This document shows positions 54,931-64,000 of a stretch of DNA of 64,000 nucleotides, piece by piece. The notes under the pieces were generated by a model. It was not told where the DNA came from, searched no databases, and saw only the letters and a program-made list of their open reading frames with translations. The translations under genes were made by a program, and so were the position numbers. Origin of the DNA: Hyposmocoma kahamanoa (Eukaryota > Arthropoda > Insecta > Lepidoptera > Cosmopterigidae); NCBI RefSeq assembly GCF_003589595.1, contig NW_020653856.1, positions 306,461 to 370,460 of the forward strand. Direction: 5' to 3'. Each line of letters opens with the position of its first letter. Within the stretch, counting starts at the first letter, position 1.

Positions 54931-57900
54931 GTATAAAATATGGTATTCTGCAACTAAACCTAGTTTTTCTCGCGGCATTGTACTGTTTTCCCGTAAGTAC
55001 CACGTTGTGGGGAATCCGCCCGCGTTCAATCTCCCTAGATCCGCCTCTAGAGAAGATCGATTACTCCTCCGAATGCGGACACAGAGATGTATTCAGATAT
55101 CAGTTCGGTTAGTATTTTAAATAAACCTTTTTAAATTGACTTTTATATTTACAAAGCTGATATATCAAAATAAGATTGTTTCAACTGCGTTTGACAAAAA
55201 AAATTAAATATTTTAAGTTCGAACGAAGTCTATTTGTGCTGGATCCCAAAATACTCAATGATTAACCTAATATGTCACAGTTGCAGTTGCATTTTAAGTT
55301 TTGAATACATAATTTAATATCATATCATAAAATCACAGAGATAGTGTTATTTACAATGAGCGATTGTGTTCATTTCTAATTACGCTTTCGAACTTTAGAA
55401 GAAATTTTATTTGTCCTCTTTTATCTGTCCGATTTCATCTCTGCGAGCATTGTGCTGTAAATAATTGCAGGTTCCAACACAACGGCGCTGAATCGCGTGC
55501 GATTGACGGTTGCAGGCGTTCAAAGAAATCGCTCTCATTACAGCGAGCGAATTCAATTCCGATACTTATGACTTATGGATTTTGTCGGAGTCACCCGCCC
55601 CATCGTCGATGGGTTTAACGCTCAGGAGACAACCTGATTGCTGATTTCGATTGCTTTTCAACAAAGGCATCCTAACGACGGAAGGAAAATTGTTTTTCGA
55701 TTGTTTTTTTCTTTATTGTTCATTCAATAAATATGAAATGATCTTTCAGAATTTTGATGATAGTTTTGGATTTCAATATTTTAAAGTAATTGTAATTGTT
55801 GTAGTCTCAAAGAATGAATTTGAAATTGTTTGTTGTCTAACTGCTTCAGTTTTACCTTTATGATAGATGTCCTCAACAATCACGAGCGATAGAGGCCTTA
55901 CCTGAAATAAAAAATAATATAATTAGTACAAACAAATGAAATAATAAAATTAATAAATATGAAATCATCCACCAGATATTGACGGTCATATATCAATTGT
56001 CTGCATTCAACTTTAAGACAAAGGGATAAGATTTAATGTAAGGTAAAGATAAATAAGACAGAAGGGGGTGAAATAACAGAAACGTCGACTTATTAATGAA
56101 TAGGACGTGGAAATAATTACAAACAGTGGACAGAGGCGGTTCTTCGCAAACAGTCTGCAACATGACACGTCGCTGGATACCAGATTTAATTTTGGGAATA
56201 ACGTTCAGTCTCGTCATATTTCGTTCAAAATGTAGATAATTCTAATACTTAAAATAACGTCATCCAAATTTCAGTACTCATTTCTTGTTGGCCAAGTAGG
56301 AATAAACTTATTATCACTAAATTGTCAGCATTCGAAAATGAAGAAAATAAAATTGTAGCATCGACTGCACGCTGTAATAAATCAATTAGGGACGATATTG
56401 ACCACAATATTGCTCATTGCGAACAAAATATCACAAACATATGTCTGATTTCCAATTATACTCTATGGGTCCTATTACTACCCTCTTATACACATAACAG
56501 GCCTAAAGCATCCTATCAACCAATAATGTTCTATGCGAACGACTGTACAATTACATATACATTACATTACATATACTAATAAATATGTAATAAATAACAG
56601 CTATTATGTTGTATCCATTTACAAAATTCTGGCGCAATGCAACTAATACAAATCAAAGAATGAATGAATAAATACTTTGTTGCACTTAAAATACAGTGGC
56701 AACACGAAACAGTAACTTAAGTAACTCAATTTTCAAGGCACAAAATAGATACGTCAGATCAATTTTAACGGTTGAAAAGAACAGATAGCTGCAAACCATA
56801 TTTTAAAATTCTTCAACCGCCTGTTTGACTGTTTTTTCACTTTATATCTAGGAAACTGCCACAAGTCAAAATGCATCTCGCCTTTTCACTTGCGTTCTAA
56901 AGCCAAGATGTTATGACCTACTTCGTTCCAAAGCTTGCAAAACTACCTAAATGCATAAAAGTATTTTTATAATAGCGCACTTTACCGAGAGCGCTGACGT
57001 CTGAGGAAAACCTGACGATAACATACAAACCAATTTAAACAAATACATTGTCAATAAAACGTACTATGTAGTGTTCGAATTTTCAAACGACAAATCCTTA
57101 ATGTGATTGACATAAAATGTTTCACATTTTTGGGCAACTATAATATGACCATACGGCTCAGTTCAATGTTAAATAAATAACATTATTTCCTTTTTGTATT
57201 TCCATTTCGAGGCAATTTTAAAATGTAGGTATTCTTATTCATACTGACTCAAATAACCAAACACACAAACTAATCATTACTACTAATCCATATGATATAT
57301 CTATAGTATAGAAAGAATTTTAAAAAGCATGTTTCAAGAAAACACGTTTGTGTGGCTACTTCAATGCAACCAGTGCTTGTTCCTAAAGAAAATAAATGCG
57401 TAAAATGAATGGCAAGCCTTGAAAAATGGACGATAAGTAATATTGATAAGTTCACCAAAATGATTCAAAATGTCGTTATAGCATCAAAGACCATGATTAA
57501 GTCCACAATATACCAAAGCAATGATGATAACTGTTGCATAACGTATGCCGCGTAATCAAAAGAACGAAATTCTATTGGCTACTCAAACGTAGGGCTTTTC
57601 CGCTCCTCATAGGAAGCCTTTACACCTAACGCTCTCTCGAAGGTACATTGTGAATGATTGCCGTCAAAGCATCGAACGTGTCCAATGAAAAATTCTTTAT
57701 TACCTACTACATATCTCACTTGATCTGATGACAATTTTGTATATTGTGAGAAAATACGTCGCATTATTATTGTTTTTCTTTATTTTTCTCAGCCTGTTGG
57801 CTGGTTTAAACCACACTTACGGACCAAAATCAAGTGAATGCAATACGGTGTGTATCTATGTGGAGGATGTGTATTAAGAGCATACTTCGTCCTCTTCCCT

Positions 57901-58019
57901 CTGCATGAACTTATTATTACTATTGCAGAAGCTTTCTTAGATGGCAAGTTTCTAGAACGTTTTCAGTCATAGTGTCCATCTTCATTCCAGGGGTACGTAG
58001 CTGTCGAGAGAGTCCTTCA
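54931..58019. other. Unassigned stretch
   Basis: Three kilobases of AT-rich DNA without a recognised gene or transposon. 55440-55620 (CACAACGGCGCTGAATCGCG, CGATTGACGGTTGCAGGCG) is less AT-rich and may be conserved non-coding DNA. Small open stretches of up to 85 codons show no motif. Confidence 0.45.
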
Positions 58020-58105
58020 CACTAAAAAAATGCTGCAAGGATTCGTACCGTCGATCTCTCAATTGACAAGCAATCGTACTCCCACTGAGCTACCACATTA
58101 TTTAT
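58020..58105 (-). mobile_element. SINE family A head, minus strand
   Basis: On the minus strand, GTGGTAGCTCAGTGGGAGTA (A box) and GAGATCGACGGTACGAATCC (B box) form the tRNA-like head; the body ends after TTGCAGCATTTTTTT. Confidence 0.7.
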
Positions 58106-58988
58106 TTAGCAATTATATTTAATTAATTATGACATACGTCAGGCAATTTTAATTATACTCGATGGTTTAAGTTCTCGGAACAAATTTGTTTCGTTTCACG
58201 CGTAGATGGATTTCCCGTTGTATTTGTAGAAATGAGGTTGATGTGAAAAGTTGAAGTTATTAGTTTGTGGCGGCGCGAGTTGTTTGTTGTTTAGTTGTTA
58301 CTTTTCTATTGTTAGCTTTTCAATTCAATATCTAGGTGCCGGCGGGCGTAGGCGACTAAAACTTAAACAGATTTTTAGAGTTTTAATTAAAATTAAGTTA
58401 TATATTTGGCGTAACGAAATTGAAATATTTTCGTTCAATTTCCTTTAATATCGGAATCGACACAATTTCTCGATTTGGCAATATATTTTCCTTGATTTGA
58501 CTGAAAATAACGTTTCAACTTTTAACGTTTTAAATAGAAACGTAATCGAAAACGTAATAAATTAAAAAAATAAAGTCAAATATTGTAAATGCCCTAATTT
58601 AACACAGCTCACGTGTAACACAATTAATGAACAGGCTGGTAGTAACAAAGCTACTGCTGATTCTCGCTATATATTTGGCAGAGTTTGAACGACCGAGTCT
58701 CTTCAATCAGCAGCGATATTGTCTGTGGAGGTGGCAAATAACTGATAAGGTGATTAAAATGGTTGGATAATGCAGATTGTACAAGACCACTATACTGATT
58801 CTAATAATGCACAATAAGCAAATATTGCCATAAATACTATATCCAACAATGTACGACAGAGAACACAGGATGATTCTAGCTCTTTCATCCGTATAGTAGT
58901 ATTAGGACACAAAGGAGCTTCATAAATATGTCACGTAAACTTTCTATAAATCTTTTTACTTTTTATCTATGTGATTAATTCCTTAAAG
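58106..58988. other. Unassigned stretch
   Basis: AT-rich; GTGCCGGCGGGCG at 58336-58348 is a small GC-rich islet. No gene or repeat is recognised. Confidence 0.45.
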
Positions 58989-59301
58989 CAGGATTCGAAA
59001 ATATCAAGATCATTTATGTCCTTGGATAATTATCATGATAATTTTCTGATAATTATTCGATAATTGTTCATGCTGATTAATAATTTTGGCTCTTTAATTT
59101 TAACTAAAAATAAGAAACTAAATAAACGCGAAGGAAAATCTTTAGAAAAAGAAGTGTGTTTGTGACTTTTTGAGATTGACACTTGACACGTTTGGATACA
59201 TCTCTTATTTGTATCATTTTGTTGCTTCTATTTATTTTATAAAAGTCATAGAATATATTTATCATGATAATTATCAATAATTATTATCACTTCGAACCCT
59301 G
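58989..59301. mobile_element. hAT-type MITE
   Basis: The ends CAGGATTCGAA (58989-58999) and TTCGAACCCTG (59291-59301) are inverted repeats differing at one position, starting CAGG as in many hAT elements. Subterminal ATAATTATCATGATAA-type text is present near both ends in inverted order. The flanking octamers CCTTAAAG (58981-58988) and TCTTGAAG (59302-59309) agree at 6 of 8, both differences being transitions, as expected for a decayed 8-bp hAT target-site duplication. It is 313 bp long with no coding capacity. Confidence 0.78.
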
Positions 59302-59309
59302 TCTTGAAG

Positions 59310-60009
59310 TAAAGGTAACTAAAAAAATAAAAAATTATACTCTAGCAATTGCTATCTCTGGTAATAAATAAAGACTTTTTATTTCCTTGAAATTGTTGCC
59401 AGTACACGGCTTCTAGTGAAGCAGCACAATTTCCAATTCCATAGAAAAGAAATGAAGCAACGGCAACCATTGCACTTGACACCCAAAAAAAACTTTACAC
59501 TTAAGATACCATGAGCTATACGAAAGGCGAGTACCGGCAAAGCCGGGCCCCGTTAAAATTACTGCTAACATTTCGAAATTTCTGGAGCATAATAACATCC
59601 ATGTTCTTACAAACATGTTAAACTTTTCCATTGTATTCGCTTTTGGTTGCATAAAGCATTGCTAGAGATATTCATGTTGTGAGTAGTCACAGAAGGTTTA
59701 AAATCGGTGTTAAGAATTATAATTCGACAAAATTGTATAGGTTGCTGTCACGCCATCCCTTAGTCCCATCACAAGGTGTCACAAATTGTTCCTATAAACG
59801 TAACAAAAAGCCCTTTGAAAGAGCAATTTGTTGCTATCTGCCGCCGCGGTATCGAACGCCGAATAAATCAGCTCGCGCTCGCGCCGTCCTCGGTTTAAAC
59901 AAAGACAGATCTACCCACTCGGATAAACCGGATTATCACTTTGTCTACTCCCTGCGCCTTATTAGAGATTGCCGGAAATGTGAGGTGTACGTGAACAACG
60001 GTTTGTAAC
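59310..60009. other. Unassigned stretch with candidate conserved block
   Basis: A 109-codon open stretch (59679-60008) has no recognisable domain. 59840-59900 (GCCGCCGCGGTATCGAACGC, GCTCGCGCTCGCGCC) is GC-richer and may be non-coding conserved DNA. Confidence 0.35.
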
Positions 60010-60175
60010 GATCTCGGCTGCTCAGCGGATAGGACTACGGACGCCAGGTGAGCCCGGGTTACATTCCGGGTAGGACCAATTTGAGCAACGAGCTTTTCTG
60101 AATTGGTTCTGGGTGTGTGTTCTGGGAATTCATTGTAACCGGTATTCGTATTATAGGGAATCCTCGAGTTTAAAA
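60010..60175 (+). mobile_element. tRNA-derived SINE family E, copy 3
   Basis: The clearest copy: CGGCTGCTCAGCGGATAGG (A-box region), CCCGGGTTACATTCC (B-box region), GGTAGGACCAATTTGAGC, CTGAATTGGTTCTGGGTG and GGGAATCCTCGAG at the end. Confidence 0.75.
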
Positions 60176-62399
60176 CCAGGTGTTTAGTGCGATGGTACAC
60201 CATCATATTACACCAGTACATTTTTATTACAACATTTTTTCATTTGTTTAATGCTCGAAATTTAATTTTCACGGCCAGGCGTTTAGCTAACGCGTGCTTA
60301 ACACTTATCATCTGAACCGGTCCTTATAATATGGTACCACTAACACCAGAGTCAATAAAGGTACATTTGATCATCTTAAATAATAATAATTAGGTACAAC
60401 GATAGAATAACCAACGAACGTTAGGCGAGTGGAGAAAAATTAACAGGAAAGTAGTTTCACATTTTGAATTTTGAGTGGTTCCTATCATAGGTGGCGCAGG
60501 GTTTAATATAAACCTCAAAAATTGAAACTGCGCATGCTGTTGACTGTACATTAATCGTATCAATCTTCCGCTGTAAAGTGATCTTGCAGAACGTTTCCTA
60601 GCGACCTCACTATCTTTATAGCCCATTTGTCCCGCAGTACCGATGACTTACTCAAACCCCATTACCAGCGAAGGGTGGTGATAAATCCTGGAGGGGAATT
60701 CTGCTCGCGACGGCACCTTTTAAGATGCATTCAACGTGGTTAATGATAATCGAGATTGATTGACTGGTGATGATATTCATTTGCCTACACTGATGGTTAA
60801 AATTTAAGCCAATCCGTGGCATAAAAACTTGGAAATCAATATCTTTTCAAAATATCTCAATATAAATCCAAACGGCTCGGAAGTTCTGTGTTCTTTCTTC
60901 AATATTAAATAACGTACGTTTATCCGTATTCCCTCCATCTTTCGAGCACAAGACCTAAATTTAAATTTTCTAATTACTTCGTTTCATTCAAATTTTTTTT
61001 TTTCAATTTTCTTCTTAGAACAGTTCATGTGACTTACAATGTAAACCAAAACATGGTTCCTCGGGGCATAATTTATACGATAAATGCTGTAATAAAAGGG
61101 TCTAACCATGTTCTAAAGATCTAAATTAAGTTCAGTTCATTATTAAGTATAGCTTCAGCACTATAGACTCAAACGTTCGAAATCTTCGTAAATGTAAAAT
61201 ATTTATTGTTACTACAGGTACTCGTTATTGTTGTCGCTAGCTGACACGTGCTCGTGTCCTTTACACCCTCGGCGGGTCGGACAAATAAAGCGGTATTATT
61301 TAATATAACATAGTAAAATAAAAATAGCAGTAAGATATTTTTTCGTTTCAGAAACTAGTCGATGTTAAACGCACAGCGAAGCTCCACCTTGTAATTACTT
61401 TAGTAAGTCCTCGTCTGGAGGCCTCTCCGGGATTTGTCGGGACCGCAATCCCACCCGCCGGGATCTTGATTTAATAACCGGGATTTATTAAAATAGCGCC
61501 ACGTGAGCAACTCTTTGACGATATTAATGTTACTAGTTTATCTGAAGTAGTTGACGATCCGTTAAAATTATTTAAACCGAATAGATTAAAATTGTTTTTG
61601 CGAGGGAAACCATCGTTAGAAGATATGTTACGATTAATTAACATTATTATTTGCGTACACATAGTTCCGGCTCTTTTGTCATCGGGTTAGGCACAGTACA
61701 CAGCCTTTCACCGGCAACGATTGTAACACACATTTTTCACCTCATTAACACGAATCAGTACTTTCATACACGCTTGTCGGCTGAAGGTACTTTTACTGGT
61801 CCTGGCCTTTCTTTAAGACGTCCTACATTTGGTCACATTAAATTCGCCCTATTCATAATGTATGGTATAATTTTAATAGGCAGATTCCAAAACTGTAATT
61901 AATTAATTGTAACAACAAACTTGTGTCACAAACTTGTTAATTACGTATATTAATTACGTTTCAAACGTTCACGGTACGAAAGGTCACTCCGTGTAAATTT
62001 CGTTGTTTTTTTACAGCCTATATCATGTCAGTGGTCAGGTACTCAGGCTCGTGCACTAACATTTCTGTTATATATAACACTCTGTAAGGCTCAATATTAA
62101 AATCAATTGGTCGAGTGATTTATGTTCACTTTTGCAATATCTCGCTGCGTCAGATTTATGGCAATATTCAAGACTCTTTACGGTTTCATAATCGCAAGTG
62201 TTCGGACGTCTTTATGGCCGATTTCCGCGACGCGACTCTTCGACTATTCGACGAAGAATGTTCGACGGACATAAATTGTCGAGGATCAATATCAAATTTT
62301 AAACTAAAAGGGATAAAGAGGATTATCGAGGGATGGAGATTATAAGAACAAATAGCAAATGGCGTAAGCAATCAATAGAGTAATATAACCAAGAGAGAA
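60176..62399. other. Unassigned stretch
   Basis: No gene is recognised. 61390-61480 (GGAGGCCTCTCCGGGATTTG, AATCCCACCCGCCGGGATC) and 62200-62290 (CGATTTCCGCGACGCGACTC) are GC-richer islets. Open stretches at 61651-61902 and 62115-62345 show no domain. Confidence 0.4.
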
Positions 62400-62630
62400 G
62401 TAGGGCGGTGGTAGCCAAAATTTCTGAACGGTTGCTTAAGGTGGATAGTTCGAATACCTGTGGCACCATGTACTTATGACTTTAACTTGTAATATATATG
62501 TGAGTGTTTAGTAGAAATACTATTTCCTGACAGGAAAGGAACGCGGTGGACTAAGGTCTGAATCCTCTCCCCCTTGGAGACCTGTGCTCAGCAGTAGGAC
62601 GTATAATGACTTGGTGATGACGATGATGAA
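62400..62630 (+). mobile_element. SINE family A, near-complete copy
   Basis: Head GGGCGGTGGTAGCC and GTTCGAATACC (B box); body TGTGAGTGTTTAGTAGAAAT; tail GGAGACCTGTGCTCAGCAG and GATGACGATGATGAAT. Confidence 0.78.
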
Positions 62631-62861
62631 TTGATAAAAAATCAAGTGAAATATTGTTCATCGTGTGGCCTCTGCCCTATCTGCAATAGTACAGAGATAA
62701 TTATTGACGGATTATATGATGTAGATTCAACGGACAATCCAGAGCTATTATCGATAATTATATTATTCTGCAAGGTTCCGGTGTACGAAACCACAACATT
62801 TCATTAACGTCATCAAAGACAGATTAATTCTTTTTTATTTATTTATTAATACTGTATTTTA

Positions 62862-63075
62862 ACTGCCTCTGAGGCGGAACGGTTACCATGTTGGTCTGCC
62901 ACGCAGAGTTCCCGGGTTCGATTCCGGGGCCGGGAGAAATATTTATATGGTCTACATTTATTTCGTGCGTTTGGGTGTAATTTGTGGAGTTCTATGTGTG
63001 TGTTCATACCACCTGCGACAAAGAGTTTCCCTAGTCCGGGGCTATGAGTGTGTGCGTTATTTATCTATTTATTTA
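62862..63075 (+). mobile_element. tRNA-derived SINE family B, forward member of inverted pair
   Basis: CTGCCTCTGAGGCGGAACGG, TTACCATGTTGGTCTGCCAC and CCCGGGTTCGATTCC (B box), then GTGTAATTTGTGG and CGGGGCTATGAGTGTGTGCG, ending in a TTTATTTATT-rich tail. Related to 38673-38870. Confidence 0.82.
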
Positions 63076-63202
63076 TTGTAGACCAACTGGAAATATATTG
63101 TCACCAAGTTTTTATTATTTACCGTAATTATAATGATGTCAACTACACAAGTCAGATATGATTTTATTTTTAATAACTCAAGCGATATAATTGATCTCGT
63201 AG

Positions 63203-63387
63203 TAATAAATAAATAAATAACGCACACACTTATCTCATAGCACTAGGGCAAACCTGTGTCGCACACACAAATTACACCCTTAAGAGAAATAAAGTAGGCC
63301 GTACAAATATTTCTTCCGGTTCGGGAATCGAACCCTGGACCTCTGCGTGGTAGATCAGCATGATAACCGTTCGGCCACAGAGGCAGT
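63203..63387 (-). mobile_element. tRNA-derived SINE family B, reverse member of inverted pair
   Basis: Reverse complement order: AATAAATAAATAACGCACAC, CACACAAATTACACCC, GGGAATCGAACCCTGG (B box) and ACCGTTCGGCCACAGAGGCA. It lies 127 bp from the forward copy, so the two can form a long stem. Confidence 0.82.
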
Positions 63388-63599
63388 TTGCACAGATAAA
63401 AATTAATGAGTGCCTTACTTTATTGGAACTTGTTATCTTAAAACTTTCTGCTTTTCGCGAATGGTATAAACTTATTATGAAGTTGTTGTTAATATTACAG
63501 ACGCAATTCTTTCACAAGAATTGGATAGACGTTGTACAACTCAGTTAACAAAAAAAATACATGAATGTTATTGCATAAATAGACATTCACAAAAATGTA

Positions 63600-63715
63600 C
63601 TATTTAAAAATTAAAGTCATTGGTACATGGCGCCACAAGGATTTGAATCTATCGTCTATCTCTCAATCGAATAACAACCGTTCGCCCACCACTGCCAACT
63701 GCCACTCTTCTAGGG
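63600..63715 (-). mobile_element. SINE family A head, minus strand
   Basis: On the minus strand, GTGGTGGGCGAACGGTTGTT and GATTCAAATCCTTGTGGCG (B-box region), followed by text like GCCATGTACCAATGACTTTA. The 3' half is missing. Confidence 0.65.
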
Positions 63716-64000
63716 TTACATGATCTTTCTTATAGGTTCCATATGACATTTAAATAGCTCTGAAGTTATGAACGACCTATATCTTACAGCCATTAGACTT
63801 AAATGTACAAGACTATTTTAAAATTATTTATTTAAAGGTCAATCAAACTCTTGACAACCTGTCAAACTAAATAATAACCATAATATTTAAAAAAAATATG
63901 TCAAAATTATTGACTTGACTATGTTAAAGTGGTAATTACATCGCTATTTACTTAACAGCTAATTGACATACAAAAAGCGTTCAGCGAAAAATATTTCTTC
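63716..64000. other. Unassigned AT-rich stretch
   Basis: No gene or repeat is recognised up to the window end. Confidence 0.5.

Noticed and set aside
59679..60008. 109-codon plus-strand open reading frame just before a SINE
   Set aside because: No domain, and an opposing 108-codon frame overlaps it on the minus strand; the GC-richer middle suppresses stops on both strands.
63302..63387. Functional tRNA gene on the minus strand
   Set aside because: The clear B box and leucine/serine-like arm belong to a repeated SINE (three copies in the window) and continue into a shared non-tRNA body.
1..64000. CRISPR array, prokaryotic operon or phage island
   Set aside because: There are no regularly spaced repeats, ribosome binding sites or dense ORFs. 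All recognisable elements are eukaryotic and insect-type.

Overview
The window reads as nuclear DNA of an insect, most likely a moth or butterfly (Lepidoptera). It is AT-rich and has no dense run of genes. Its recognisable content is a mixture typical of lepidopteran genomes: a decayed Ty3/Gypsy LTR element, RTE-type and Jockey/CR1-type LINE fragments, an irritans-like mariner, a small hAT-type MITE, and several tRNA-derived SINE families, some ending in ATG/GAT-rich tails. I did not recognise any intact host protein-coding gene, rRNA or functional tRNA. The species cannot be named from the sequence alone. A run of 10 N at 39185-39194 marks an assembly gap.

Layout. 0.2-9.4 kb is repeat-rich: an interspersed repeat (copies near 0.2, 9 and 11.6 kb), a broken Gypsy element (about 0.94-5.2 kb), an antisense 5'-truncated RTE (5.3-6.2 kb) and a chain of SINEs and LINE tails. 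9.4-19.4 kb is mostly anonymous DNA with a dead mariner (14.5-15.5 kb) and a Jockey-like LINE fragment (16.6-17.4 kb). 19.4-36.8 kb carries GC-rich patches in AT-rich DNA, with a few old TE fragments. 36.8-39.1 kb holds a second Jockey-like LINE copy on the minus strand and nested SINEs. 39.2-54.2 kb is comparatively poor in recognisable TEs and again has GC-rich patches. One of these contains an exact Exd/Pbx-Hth/Meis-type composite site (44.9 kb); this stretch looks like intronic or intergenic regulatory DNA. 54.2-54.9 kb holds three short retrotransposon insertions, each with its own target-site duplication. 58-64 kb holds a hAT MITE and several SINEs, including an inverted pair.

I see no undescribed molecular system with coding capacity. 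The observations most worth checking are structural: a 5'-inverted RTE insertion framed by a 10-bp duplication (twin priming); two 75-bp identical LINE ends inserted 450 bp apart; and four short near-perfect palindromes, three of them inside transposon sequence, where one arm is the expected repeat sequence and the other looks like an extra templated inverted copy. Family names rest on recalled sequence patterns, not on database searches.
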